Shown here in pieces: positions 16,398-25,365 of a DNA stretch of 39,279 nt; positions within the stretch are counted from its first letter, which is position 1, and each line of letters opens with the position of its first letter. This DNA comes from Bradyrhizobium sp. LMTR 3 (GTDB lineage Bacteria; Pseudomonadota; Alphaproteobacteria; Rhizobiales; Xanthobacteraceae), in assembly GCF_001693485.1 (NCBI RefSeq), contig NZ_MAXC01000019.1, positions 1-39,279 of the forward strand. Reading direction: 5' to 3'. Under the pieces are notes generated by a model. It was given only the letters and a program-made list of their open reading frames with translations, did not search any database and was not told the DNA's origin. Made by a program: the position numbers and the translations under genes.

Positions 16398-17966
16398 ATG
16401 TTGCGCACTTTCTTCAACAGGAGCGAGCGCGTTTGGTGCTTTATTCTGCTGCTTTTTTCGAGCGCCGCCCATGCTTATTCAATGTTGGTTACCGGCGCGA
16501 AATATTGGATCGATTCGATCGCTTATTTTCAGCTCGGGATGGCTCTGTTCGATGTTGACCAACTTAGCCAATTGTACAGTTCACAGTTTGGTTTCCTGTA
16601 TCAGCACTTCACTCCTGGATTGCCGCTTCTGATCCGCACGTTGGAGTCAATCTTTCAGGAACGGCTGTGGCCAGCGTTGGCCATTTTGCAGGGGGCATTC
16701 AGCGCTTCAGCCATTACTTATTTCATTCTGGCTTTCAAGAACAAGCTCAGCCGGCCAGCGCAATTGATAGTTGTGATCCTCTGTGGCCTTCATCCCTACT
16801 TTGCCTCGTTTCACAATGCTGCGATGACGGAATCCGTTTCCGCATCAATCTTGCTGGTGTCGCTTGGAGTGGCCGTCCGCTCGCTAGACGGGCGCCTCTC
16901 CCTGCGTCGTTCCTTGCTCGTGCTGCTGCTGCTGTCGATCCTTGCCGCGCAATTCCGGCCCTATCTGGGAGTCGTCGGAGGTCTCCTAGCCGCATTAATC
17001 GTGTACTGGCGAGGGAAGCCTTGGCGCCTTCCTCTCTATGCGGTCACGGCGCTGGCTTTGGCCGCTGGAATACTGGCCTTTCCGCTTTACCGAGCCGCAC
17101 TGGGACTAGGCTTTTTCCTGCCAAATACGAGTGCTCTGCTTCTCACACATACATCATACGTCGCATGGGACCTCGACCAAGATACGGCGCACGCGCTGGA
17201 CGATGTCGTTCTAAGCGCTGAGATCCGCACGCGGCTGATTGGAGATAAACCAATCAACTATGACGACGCGAAGCGCATTTTTGATGACCTGATTGGAGCG
17301 GGCCTTTCCCCCGATCAGGCCAAGCAAAAAATCGCATCCGCTGCTTGGCGTGTCCGGACGTCTTCTATGTGGGTCATGGAGCGGCAACTCCAACTTCCGC
17401 TTGCTTCGATCGGGTTTCAGATTGCACCCATGTGCTGCCAACCAAACCGTCAACTTACGCGTGAGCTAACCGGCTCGGCGATGTTCAACCACATTCGACA
17501 TTATTTCCATTGGAATTCCGGCGTGGACGGCGGGAGCTATACGGAGGTATTCGACAGGTTCTCGGAAATGACGAGGGCGTCGCATATCTTCAGCGACGTA
17601 GCGGATAATTTCTATGTTTCGAGAATTCGTCCTTATGTGACCGACTCGCTAAAGTCACTCCGCGATCCTCTGCGTCTTACGCTTCTCGTTAGCGATCCGC
17701 TGATCATCGTGAGCTGGCTTGGCTTGTTGCTTTGTTTCCGGCGTGGACAACGGATTGGTCTTCTGGCTTTGGCCGTTCCTTTTGCTGTCATCTATGTCGC
17801 GGCATTTTATGCCCACATCTTTGGCGATAATCGGCATGCCCACCCGTTGATTCCAATAGTCGTCGTCGGTTTCGTAAAGGTGGCGGATGAATTTTTGGCG
17901 AACGGCTGGTGGAGGCTTCGCGGACTTCTTCGGGCTTTGAAGAATCCGTCGGCGAATGCCTCTTAG
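16398..17966 (+). CDS. Multi-pass membrane protein, possible GT-C glycosyltransferase
   Basis: A 522-residue integral membrane protein with about ten hydrophobic helices. A large polar loop near residues 70-90 and a second extramembrane region at about 270-420 break the pattern. The overall plan (first helix, then a polar loop with acidic residues such as WIDSIAYF, many helices, then a soluble stretch) resembles ArnT/GT39-type GT-C enzymes that use polyprenyl-phosphate sugars on the periplasmic side. No diagnostic motif is clear, so an uncharacterised membrane protein is the safe alternative. ATG 16398 follows the methyltransferase stop by seven bases. The GT2 fusion encoded on the divergent arm could supply its lipid-linked donor. 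Confidence 0.75.
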   Translation: MLRTFFNRSERVWCFILLLFSSAAHAYSMLVTGAKYWIDSIAYFQLGMALFDVDQLSQLYSSQFGFLYQHFTPGLPLLIRTLESIFQERLWPALAILQGAFSASAITYFILAFKNKLSRPAQLIVVILCGLHPYFASFHNAAMTESVSASILLVSLGVAVRSLDGRLSLRRSLLVLLLLSILAAQFRPYLGVVGGLLAALIVYWRGKPWRLPLYAVTALALAAGILAFPLYRAALGLGFFLPNTSALLLTHTSYVAWDLDQDTAHALDDVVLSAEIRTRLIGDKPINYDDAKRIFDDLIGAGLSPDQAKQKIASAAWRVRTSSMWVMERQLQLPLASIGFQIAPMCCQPNRQLTRELTGSAMFNHIRHYFHWNSGVDGGSYTEVFDRFSEMTRASHIFSDVADNFYVSRIRPYVTDSLKSLRDPLRLTLLVSDPLIIVSWLGLLLCFRRGQRIGLLALAVPFAVIYVAAFYAHIFGDNRHAHPLIPIVVVGFVKVADEFLANGWWRLRGLLRALKNPSANAS

Positions 17967-17980
17967 CTGGTACCTTGGTT

Positions 17981-18823
17981 TCAGGGTGCGATGGCAATCG
18001 CATTGATGCCCGCGCCATTCGTTATCATTCTCTCCAGCTCCCTTGCCGATGATGGAAGCGGCCTTTGAGTGCGCTCATCATAAAACGCGTATCCGTTGGG
18101 AACGAAGAACGAAAGTAGTTCATCCAATGATGTGTTGCGCTCTTCCAGCACGTAGGGAGCTAGCTCCATCACAAAGGTCGGTCGCATGTTGCGGAGCATT
18201 GAAGTTGCGCCGCGAAGTACGTCGCATTCGAACCCATCGACATCAAGCTTTACCAGCTGTACTTTGCGATCAGCCCTCTCGCTCAGGATACTATCGAGGC
18301 TACGTGCTCGCGCCGCTTGAGTCTGCATTTCACGGCCAAGATGCTTCGCATGCAGCCCAGCTTGCCGAGCGAGAGGCCAGCTCGAATAGATGGCCTCCGG
18401 AACATTCGCTTCATCGTCGGCGGTGAGAAAGCAATGGTGGGCTTCTATGCGACTCGCCAGCAACGGATTCAGGTCCAAGTTGCGACTGAGCTTTCTGAAA
18501 GCAAATTCGGTCGGTTCGAAAGCCATCACGCGGCCGTCTGCTCCAACAAGTTGGGCTAGGTGGAGGGTGTGCGCTCCAATGTTAGCTCCGATATCGAGCA
18601 CTAGAGTGCCGGGAGAAACCAGTTTACGCAACGCGGCCTTTGTCTGACGCTCATAGAAATTGCCGAGAAAGATTGCGAAATCGATACCCTGGGAAAGATC
18701 CAGATCGTAGGTAACGCCACCCCGGCTAACAATGTCTTGGTCGGTTCGGCCAAAAAGCATCCGTCCCGCATGTATGACGTGATAGATTACACGGGCAGCA
18801 GCAATCTTGTGGGTCGTTTTCAT
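17981..18823 (-). CDS. FkbM family methyltransferase (280 aa)
   Basis: SAM-dependent methyltransferase of the FkbM type, usually an O-methyltransferase. Visible blocks: VLDIGANIGAHTL (75-87), VMAFEPTEFAFRKL, LVKLDVDGFECDVLRGA (the conserved D-G-E segment), and PTFVMELAPYVLEE. The first 40 residues are an extension with a short hydrophobic part. It reads opposite to its neighbours, ending 14 bases from the stop of the membrane protein gene, and is divergent from the second FkbM gene across 111 bases. The two FkbM proteins are clearly different in sequence, so they are not a recent duplication. A sugar hydroxyl in the surface glycan is the likely acceptor. Confidence 0.9.
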   Translation of the reverse strand: MKTTHKIAAARVIYHVIHAGRMLFGRTDQDIVSRGGVTYDLDLSQGIDFAIFLGNFYERQTKAALRKLVSPGTLVLDIGANIGAHTLHLAQLVGADGRVMAFEPTEFAFRKLSRNLDLNPLLASRIEAHHCFLTADDEANVPEAIYSSWPLARQAGLHAKHLGREMQTQAARARSLDSILSERADRKVQLVKLDVDGFECDVLRGATSMLRNMRPTFVMELAPYVLEERNTSLDELLSFFVPNGYAFYDERTQRPLPSSARELERMITNGAGINAIAIAP

Positions 18824-18934
18824 GGCGAAGTCCAGACAAGTGAACGAAGAGTACTCCTAATCGATAGCGCATTCGCTGTAAATTCGGGTATCCGCAGGCG
18901 GTTGGGAAGATTGAGAATATGGGAGTAGACTTTG

Positions 18935-19723
18935 ATGCTTCGGAGCCTCATGAGAAATACTGCTGTGGCGTCATATGGACTAATTACGAAGTTCGGAATT
19001 CATCGACTACCCTTCGCTGACCGGATCTTTCTTGCGCTTTATACTATCTACAAGCAGTATCTGGAGGCCGGTCCAATCGATAGCCTCAAGGAATTTGTTC
19101 CAAGCGGATCTTTGGTCATCGATGTGGGAGCAAACGTCGGCTTTTTTTCGCTCCGTTTTGCAAAATGGGTAGGAAGCGATGGGAAGGTCATATCGATCGA
19201 ACCGGAGGATCGAAATTACGATCACTTGATTTCTGCCCTGAGGCGAGAGGCTCTTTTGGGCCGGGTTGATTGCCTGAAGGCCGTTGCCGCCGACGTGCAA
19301 GGTGAAATGTTTCTCGAGATTAATCCGCGTCACCCCGCAGATCACAAGCTTTCCCGTGACGGCACCGGGTTAGCTGTGAATGCCGTGACGCTGGACGAAC
19401 TAGTCCAGGACGCACGGCATCTGAGGCCGGCGCTCGTCAAAATCGATGTTCAGGGCGCAGAGATGTTGGTGCTGCAGGGAGCGACCAACATTCTTAAGAA
19501 CGCCGCGCCGGCTCTTTTCATTGAGCTTCACGAAGTGGGCTTGTCCAAGTTTGGGACTTCCGTATCGGCAGTTCTAGATTACCTGCTCGAACACGGTTAT
19601 CAGGCCTATTGGCTGATTCGGGCAGGGGCCCACAGGAAAGCGAACCCAATCGAAATTCACGCTAAGGTTGCTCAAGTTGGATATGTCGATATCCTTTTCC
19701 TGTGCGAGCACCAATGTGAGTAG
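18935..19723 (+). CDS. FkbM family methyltransferase (262 aa)
   Basis: Second FkbM-type methyltransferase. Key blocks: VIDVGANVGFFSLRFA (from residue 61), KVISIEPEDRNYDHL, AVTLDELVQD, LVKIDVQGAEMLVLQGA (Gln in place of the more usual Glu or Asp after DV), and ALFIELHE. ATG 18935 has GGGAG about nine bases upstream; a TTG directly before it is a weaker option. It stands alone: upstream is the divergent FkbM gene and downstream a degenerate stretch begins. Probably an O-methyltransferase for the surface glycan; the acceptor is unknown. Confidence 0.9.
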   Translation: MLRSLMRNTAVASYGLITKFGIHRLPFADRIFLALYTIYKQYLEAGPIDSLKEFVPSGSLVIDVGANVGFFSLRFAKWVGSDGKVISIEPEDRNYDHLISALRREALLGRVDCLKAVAADVQGEMFLEINPRHPADHKLSRDGTGLAVNAVTLDELVQDARHLRPALVKIDVQGAEMLVLQGATNILKNAAPALFIELHEVGLSKFGTSVSAVLDYLLEHGYQAYWLIRAGAHRKANPIEIHAKVAQVGYVDILFLCEHQCE

Positions 19724-20365
19724 TATCGAGGTTTCCTTGCGCTGCTCAACCTGCCAGCATTGCTTGTCAGCGCCCTTGTCACTGATCGCGTTGCCGTAGC
19801 GCGACGGGGCCTTATTCGCGTCGCGGCTAGCTGCTCTACGCTCGCGGGTCCATGTTCGTGACCGTACTCGCGAGCGCTGAGATCTCGGGGCTGCTGCCAT
19901 TTTCGCAGGATTCCTTTTGCGCTTTAGACCCATGGCGGCGCCGTTCCCTACGATCCAGTTTTTACAAACATCCTACTCATCGGTACGAACCTTGTGGCGC
20001 TGTCCATTCTTGCCCTCAGCTTCGTGAATACAGCAGCCGTGGGGACGTTTTAGTGTGATCAGAGGAACTTCAGGTTGCTGCTGAATATCCGCTTAAGGCG
20101 CCGAGGTTGAGCGGCGATATAAAAACAACGTAAAATCGTAACTATTTTACGCTTCACCCGCCAGCACCGCTAAGACAGCCCGAAGGTAAGGATTGCTTCG
20201 CGCGATACCCAAAGAGGCAATTCTCACACGTCCGAAACTCTTGCTCCGTTTGTCGAACATGGAACGAGCGGTCTTAGGGGCACACGCAATGCCGCCATGA
20301 CTTGCAAATCTATGATTTCAGTGATATCCGACTGCACTCTGTGGTAGAGTCAGCCGGGGCAGGGG
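19724..20365. other. Degenerate stretch with coding-like fragments
   Basis: No intact gene. Two short hydrophobic readings suggest remnants of a membrane protein in shifted frames: FLALLNLPALLVSALVTDR (plus strand, about 19751-19810) and NILLIGTNLVALSILALSF (about 19961-20020), the latter ending at a stop near 20055. Around 20129-20151 CGTAAAAT and ATTTTACG form a perfect eight-base inverted repeat with a seven-base gap in an AT-rich patch, which could be an operator or hairpin. Nothing else is supported. Confidence 0.35.
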
Positions 20366-20536
20366 ATGATCAATGTTTTGATTTTGTCTGGCGCATTTTT
20401 CGCATGTTGGAGCTACGCGCTACCGTGGTCATTTGGGAGATGGCAGTCCAGCCTTGCCCATCTTGGGTTTTTTTGTTCGGCCTTACTTTCGATTGCTTAT
20501 CTGCTATGGACCGAGGCTCAGATTATTGACCCATGA
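20366..20536 (+). CDS. Small two-helix membrane protein (56 aa), tentative
   Basis: A 56-codon frame from ATG 20366 to TGA 20534-20536, starting MINVLILSGAFFACWSYALP. It has two hydrophobic helices (about residues 2-21 and 30-48) joined by a basic turn (GRWQSS) and a short acidic tail. A purine-rich AGGGG directly abuts the ATG, closer than normal, so translation is uncertain. I do not recognise it. It could be the remnant of a larger membrane protein in this degenerate region. Confidence 0.3.
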   Translation: MINVLILSGAFFACWSYALPWSFGRWQSSLAHLGFFCSALLSIAYLLWTEAQIIDP

Positions 20537-20573
20537 AGGGGCTACTAAAACCTGAAACTGGATATGCAGGCTC

Positions 20574-20744
20574 TCACTCAGCCGTTTCAATTGGTGGTCG
20601 GCAAGTAAAGAGCACGATGCCCGGCGCCTTCTCGAAATCATCGAGCACGCGGTCGAGCTGCTTCTGACTGCGCACCAGCGGATAGATATATTCGATCGCT
20701 GTCACCCAGAGCAAATCGTCGAGTCGTGGATCAAAGGCAATGCC
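20574..20744 (-). pseudogene. C-terminal fragment of an unknown protein
   Basis: A minus-strand frame bounded by stops reads DPRLDDLLWVTAIEYIYPLV, then QKQLDRVLDDFEKAPGIVLF and a short tail to TGA 20574. Composition and codon use look like real protein, but there is no start codon at the upstream edge, where a TAG precedes GIAFDP. I read it as the surviving end of a gene whose 5' part is gone. The family is not recognised. Confidence 0.35.
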
Positions 20745-21359
20745 CTAAAGCCCAAGCTACGGCGCATCTGACCAGAAGATCCTGACAGCCGCTAAGGCAT
20801 AAAACGACATTGGTAGCATACAAACCGGACGCTTCAGCATTCGAGGATTGGCACTCCGTCACCAGCCCATTCGCAGAAAATGTGGTGACAAGCGGCTGTT
20901 GAACAGGAGAGTGCAGATCGCGATCTGAACAACGAAAGTATCTGCTGATGGGGTGGAGAATCTCTGGGCCGTGCCAAATTGATTTGGTCGACGAAGGGTG
21001 TCATGCCACGCTATACCTTATCCGCGATCGACTAGTGACATGTCTTTCCGTTCCCAAGGAAAGGCATCGCGGATCAGTCCGAGCAAGCCTCAGATAGCGT
21101 TGGTAGCGAATTTTTGGCGGAAGCTAAATCTGAAGCGGATGGCTTCAATACTCCGCATGACGCGAGCCTCACGTGAAGTGAGGCAACACGATCCAGCATC
21201 GAGTTTGGCGCGGAACGTTGTATCGAGAGGCTCATGCAACATTGAGGCGCGTGGGACGATCGCATCTCAAACAGCTTGAAGCGAAGCGAAACAGAACGGA
21301 CTCGTCAGACTTGGCTATCGTCTACCGGCGTTGCCATGAAGGCGCTTCAATCTTGGCTG
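20745..21359. other. Stretch without a supported gene
   Basis: Open frames here (for example a 93-codon one on the plus strand from 20998) have no motif, no ribosome-binding site and implausible composition, and overlap a 63-codon frame on the other strand. One plus-strand reading, FLAEAKSEADGF near 21110, looks coding-like but is short and soon stops. This is probably decayed sequence. Confidence 0.35.
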
Positions 21360-22481
21360 TTACCGTGCGAAAGTACTGTAAAGCCATTTTTGCGTTCTGA
21401 TCAGATTTGACCCGGGGAACACCTCATCCTTGCCAGTTCTTAGCGCCCAGACGTCGCCGTAATAGTAACCATCGGACCCAGCCAGTACCCATAATTGATT
21501 GTTGAAAACAACAGAGGAGTGCCCGAGTCGGGATGGCCATGGCCGTTTAGCCAAATAAGGATACCAGTCGCTGCCGTCATCGGAATACCAGAGATCATTT
21601 GCGCCGCCACGTGGCGAGGCAACGAAACCTCCCATAGTCCAAAGGAGTCCCTCGTAGGATGCTGCCGTTGCCCAAATACGGCCGGACCATGCAGCCTTAT
21701 TCGTATGTTCCTTCCAATTGATGCCGTCCCAGCTGGACCATACGTCTCGGTAAAGGTTCGGTTTCTTGCCCCAGAGACCACCTCCTAGCAGCCAAAGTCG
21801 GCCGTTGTGTGCTATTACCGAGTGAAACGAGCGGGGTTGCCACGATGCACTGGCTGTCTCCTCCCTCCAATCAATACCGTTCTCAGTTGACCAGACGTCG
21901 TTCAATGCTGGCTGGTCGCCTTCATTTCGAGGGTGCTGCGTCCCACCTAAAAGCCACAGCTTTCCGTCATGCACAACCAGCGCTCCACCGCCACGAGGTT
22001 TCCATGCGGGAGCCGTCGTGGCGAGAGTCCAAGTTCGACCGTCGACCGACGACCATATTTCGCCGATTGGAACAAATCGGCCTTCCCTCTTCACAAATCC
22101 CCCCATTCGCCACACGCGACCCGCGAACGAGACGCTCATCGACTGGCCCGAATGTGTCCAGACGGCTCGATCAACTTCCTTTCTCCAATCAACTCCATCG
22201 ACTGAGCTCCAGCCATCACCTGCGTCCAGCTCATCGGCGGAGGTCGATCCGCCGAACAGCCAAAGTCGATCGTTGTGCACGAGCAGTGCAGCTCCGTCTC
22301 GCGGGGACCAAGGAGCTTTATCCGTAAGTAGGGTCCAGGGCCGGTCGGGAGATGGTCGATATGACAACGCTGTAACCACACCGGCGATTACAGCTCCCCC
22401 GATCATCGCGCGCCGAGTTGGAAAGGCTCGACCGTCGAAACTTGAGCTGGTACTAAGTCGGCGGATACTGGGACCCGTCAT
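21360..22481 (-). CDS. Kelch-like six-bladed propeller protein with Tat-like signal
   Basis: A 373-residue protein. Residues about 20-42 hold a twin-arginine-like signal, TRRAMIGGAVIAGVVTALS, so it is probably exported or anchored. The rest is six repeats of about 52-58 residues, each with a W-x-PR or similar start, a hydrophobic strand, a (R/K)LW(L/V)xGG turn, a DVW or EIW, then SxDGxxW. This gives a complete six-bladed beta-propeller of the Kelch/galactose oxidase-central-domain sort. Such proteins bind carbohydrate or protein partners. No catalytic copper ligand set was recognised. It faces the wbpB operon across 206 bases. The ATG at 22481 has AGAGG very close upstream, and a later in-frame Met (MIGGAV) would destroy the signal. 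Function is unknown; a role in handling the exported glycan is inferred. Confidence 0.8.
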   Translation of the reverse strand: MTGPSIRRLSTSSSFDGRAFPTRRAMIGGAVIAGVVTALSYRPSPDRPWTLLTDKAPWSPRDGAALLVHNDRLWLFGGSTSADELDAGDGWSSVDGVDWRKEVDRAVWTHSGQSMSVSFAGRVWRMGGFVKREGRFVPIGEIWSSVDGRTWTLATTAPAWKPRGGGALVVHDGKLWLLGGTQHPRNEGDQPALNDVWSTENGIDWREETASASWQPRSFHSVIAHNGRLWLLGGGLWGKKPNLYRDVWSSWDGINWKEHTNKAAWSGRIWATAASYEGLLWTMGGFVASPRGGANDLWYSDDGSDWYPYLAKRPWPSRLGHSSVVFNNQLWVLAGSDGYYYGDVWALRTGKDEVFPGSNLIRTQKWLYSTFAR

Positions 22482-22687
22482 AGCCTCTAACCAATTGTGG
22501 GTACAAGAGAAATGTCGCCAGAGGAAATTGGTGGGTCGAGAATCAGTTCCCTTGCCTCCAACGAATGTAAGCTGTTAGACAGCTAACACTCTTGCGCCGT
22601 GCAACTCAAGAATGTGGGCTACATCATGACGGAATTTCGCATATGTCTTGCTACAGGCAAGCGCGCTAGGCATGTGGCCCTCTGCCC

Positions 22688-23749
22688 ATGATTAAGATTG
22701 CTCTGCTTGGGTGCGGGCGCATAGCCAAGCGCCATTCGGACTTGCTCGGCGGCGGCCGCATCAGCGGCGCAAAATTGGCCGGCGTTTGTGACGTAAATCG
22801 CGAACGGGCGGATGCGATTGGCTCGCGATATAATGTACCGGCGTACTATGATCTCCAAGAGTTGCTGGCCCAGCGCGAAATTGACGTTGTGTCGGTACTC
22901 ACGCCGAGCGGGTTACATCCGGTTCATGCTATCTCAGTTGCGAAAGCTGGGAAGCACGTGGTTGTCGAGAAACCCATGGCGTTGCGGCTGGACGATGCGG
23001 ACGCGATGATCCAGGCGTGCGACGCCGCGGGCGTCAAGCTTTTCGTCGTTAAGCAGAACAGGTTCAATGTTCCCGTGGTGAAAGCCCGTGAGGCTCTCGA
23101 TGCAGGCAGGTTCGGGCGGCTGGTTTTAGGTACGGTAAGAGTTCGCTGGAGCCGAGACCAGTCTTACTACGACCAAGACGCCTGGCGGGGTACCTGGGCC
23201 TATGATGGCGGCGTACTTGCAAATCAGGCTAGCCACCACATCGATATGCTCGAGTGGTTTTTCGGCGACGTCGTAAGCGTGCATGCGCGCGCGACAACAG
23301 CGCTGGTCAAAATCGAAGCTGAAGATACCGCCATTGCAACGCTAAAATTTCGCAATGGTGCGCTAGGCATCATTGAAGCGACTACGGCCTTGAGACCAAA
23401 GGATTTGGAGGGTTCGCTTTCGATCATGGGTGAAAAAGGTGCGGTCGAAATTGCGGGATTCGCGGTCAATCAGATTCGGCACTGGAGCTTTGTGGACGAA
23501 ACTGAATCTGACAATGAAGTTATGAAGAACTATTCCGTGAATCCTCCAAACGTTTACGGTTTCGGACATCAAGCCTACTATGAGCACGTTGTTGATTGCT
23601 TGAAGAATCAGAGTCCCGCCCTGGTGGACGGGTTTCAAGGTCGAAAGAGTCTAGAATTGATATCAGCTCTCTACGAGTCGATTGAGACCGGCCGAGAGGT
23701 AACATTGCGTTTTAGCCCGCGTCTTTGCCGACTCGGAGCATTACCTTGA
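22688..23749 (+). CDS. wbpB: UDP-N-acetylglucosaminuronate 3-dehydrogenase (WbpB/WlbA-like)
   Basis: A Gfo/Idh/MocA oxidoreductase of 353 residues. The NAD-binding start ALLGCGRIAKRH (5-16), the EKP motif with catalytic Lys95 (VVVEKPMALR), and ANQASHHIDMLEW match WbpB/WlbA, which oxidise C3 of UDP-GlcNAcA to the 3-keto sugar. It heads a plus-strand operon: the next gene overlaps its stop by three bases, and wbpD and wbpE follow. This order is diagnostic of the UDP-2,3-diacetamido-2,3-dideoxy-glucuronate pathway. The dehydrogenase that makes UDP-GlcNAcA (WbpA) is not in the window. ATG 22688 is the first good start. The call rests on family and neighbours together. Confidence 0.9.
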   Translation: MIKIALLGCGRIAKRHSDLLGGGRISGAKLAGVCDVNRERADAIGSRYNVPAYYDLQELLAQREIDVVSVLTPSGLHPVHAISVAKAGKHVVVEKPMALRLDDADAMIQACDAAGVKLFVVKQNRFNVPVVKAREALDAGRFGRLVLGTVRVRWSRDQSYYDQDAWRGTWAYDGGVLANQASHHIDMLEWFFGDVVSVHARATTALVKIEAEDTAIATLKFRNGALGIIEATTALRPKDLEGSLSIMGEKGAVEIAGFAVNQIRHWSFVDETESDNEVMKNYSVNPPNVYGFGHQAYYEHVVDCLKNQSPALVDGFQGRKSLELISALYESIETGREVTLRFSPRLCRLGALP

Positions 23750-24210
23750 CCGCGTCGAGTGTCCAGCGTGTCGGTGTAAAGGATGTAGTTTTCGGCGTGC
23801 GCGTAAAGATCGTCGAGCCTTGCAATCTTTACGGGTGTAGCATTGGCGACGATTGCTTTATTGGCCCCTTTACTGAGATCCAGAAGACTGCCCGTATTGG
23901 AGCCAGAACGCGGGTTCAGTCCCATGCCTTTATTTGCGAAATGGTCTCGATCGGCGAGGATTGCTTTATCGGTCACGGCGTGATGTTCATCAATGACACG
24001 TTCTCAATAGGCGGTCCAGCGCGCGGTCGGAGGGAAATCTGGCGCTCCACTAACATAGGTAACCGCGTATCAATCGGCTCAAATGCAACCCTTCTTCCGG
24101 TTCAAATCTGCGATGATGTTGTGATCGGCGCTGGTGCAGTGGTGACGAAGAATATTACAGAGAGCGGCACCTACGTCGGCAATCCCGCGCGTATGCTCGA
24201 GCGCAAATGA
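23746..24210 (+). CDS. wbpD: UDP-GlcNAc(3NH2)A N-acetyltransferase (WbpD/WlbB-like)
   Basis: A 154-residue left-handed beta-helix acetyltransferase with hexapeptide turns (VEPCNLYGCSIGDDCFIGPF, IGARTRVQSH, IGEDCFIGHGV, IGNRVSIGSNA, VVIGAGAVVTKNI) and the closing VGNPARMLERK. WbpD/WlbB use acetyl-CoA to acetylate the 3-amino group of UDP-GlcNAc(3NH2)A. I chose TTG 23746, which forms a TTGA overlap with the wbpB stop (23747-23749) and has GGAG seven bases upstream. An in-frame TTG at 23725 would be seven codons longer and lies further inside wbpB. Translational coupling to wbpB is likely. Confidence 0.9.
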   Translation: MTASSVQRVGVKDVVFGVRVKIVEPCNLYGCSIGDDCFIGPFTEIQKTARIGARTRVQSHAFICEMVSIGEDCFIGHGVMFINDTFSIGGPARGRREIWRSTNIGNRVSIGSNATLLPVQICDDVVIGAGAVVTKNITESGTYVGNPARMLERK

Positions 24211-24249
24211 GTCCTGTTCACCCACAAAAGCGGACTATGGATTTCTCTG

Positions 24250-25350
24250 ATGTCTGTCCCATATGCGGATCTTCATCTTCAGTATCAAACTATCAAGGAT
24301 GAGGTCGATGCAGCGATCGCGGCGGTTATTCGCGATAGCGCATTTATTCGTGGTCCTTATGTAGACGCGTTCGAGGACGCGTTTGCGGCCGCGATGGAAG
24401 CTAAACATTGCGTTTCCTGCGCAAACGGGACAGATGCGCTTTTCATTGCTATGGCAGCGCTGGGTGTTAAAGAGGGTGATGAAGTCATTACAACGGCGCA
24501 CTCATGGATCAGCACTTCTGCCATGATTACACATGCTGGCGGAACCGTTGTATTTTGTGATACGGATGCCAGCACCTTCACCATCGATCCGCTAGCCATC
24601 GAAAGCGCTATCACGCCCCGAACGGTAGGAATTATTCCGGTCCATCTCTATGGGCAATCGGCTGATATGGATGCGATCATGGCCATCGCACGCAAGCACC
24701 AACTTTGGGTGATTGAAGACTGCGCGCAGTCCCACATGGCTCGCTACAAGGATCGTCAGGTAGGCACGTTTGGTAACGCGGCAACCTATTCTTTCTACCC
24801 GGGCAAGAATCTTGGGGCGATGGGGGATGCCGGGGCAGTCGTAACGAGCGATGACGGCCTTGCGGCGCGAATGGCAATGTTGGGTCGGCATGGTGGACTG
24901 ACAAAGCACCAGCACAAGATCGAAGGCATCAATAGTCGCCTTGACGGACTACAGGCCGCCATCTTGTCTGCCAAACTTCGCCATCTTCCGCAGTGGACGC
25001 GGGCACGCCAGAGTGCTGCTGCAATATACGACGCGGGTCTCAATCAGATTAAAGACCTCGAAATTCCGTACGTCGCTTCTAACCGTACCCACGTCTATCA
25101 TCTTTATACGATTCAGCATCCTCATCGTGATGACTTAGCTAACCACTTGAGGACAAACGGTGTGCAGACTGCAATTAACTATCCAGTTGCGCTGCCCTTT
25201 CTTGAAGCTTACTCGCGCTTTGATCATAGACCGGAGCAGTTCCCAAATTCACATCGTCAGCAAGGCAGGATTTTATCATTGCCGATGTTCGCGGAGATAA
25301 CAGCAGATCAGCAGAACACGGTTATTGAACTCATTCATGCCTTTGCCTAA
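24250..25350 (+). CDS. wbpE: DegT/DnrJ/EryC1 aminotransferase (WbpE/WlbC-like)
   Basis: PLP-dependent sugar aminotransferase of 366 residues. The PLP lysine is Lys186 in SFYPGKNLGAMGDAG; other blocks are CANGTDALFIAM (58-69), TTAHSWISTS, VHLYGQSADM and VIEDCAQSH, where Asp157 should contact the PLP pyridine nitrogen. WbpE/WlbC transfer an amino group from glutamate to C3 of the 3-keto UDP-GlcNAcA made by WbpB, giving the substrate of WbpD. It lies 39 bases after wbpD. DegT enzymes vary in substrate, but the B-D-E set strongly supports this one. Confidence 0.92.
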   Translation: MSVPYADLHLQYQTIKDEVDAAIAAVIRDSAFIRGPYVDAFEDAFAAAMEAKHCVSCANGTDALFIAMAALGVKEGDEVITTAHSWISTSAMITHAGGTVVFCDTDASTFTIDPLAIESAITPRTVGIIPVHLYGQSADMDAIMAIARKHQLWVIEDCAQSHMARYKDRQVGTFGNAATYSFYPGKNLGAMGDAGAVVTSDDGLAARMAMLGRHGGLTKHQHKIEGINSRLDGLQAAILSAKLRHLPQWTRARQSAAAIYDAGLNQIKDLEIPYVASNRTHVYHLYTIQHPHRDDLANHLRTNGVQTAINYPVALPFLEAYSRFDHRPEQFPNSHRQQGRILSLPMFAEITADQQNTVIELIHAFA

Positions 25351-25365
25351 CTACAAGGAAACGCA

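Noticed and set aside
20998..21279. 93-codon plus-strand frame as a gene
   Set aside because: No start signal or motif, odd composition, overlapped by another meaningless frame on the minus strand.
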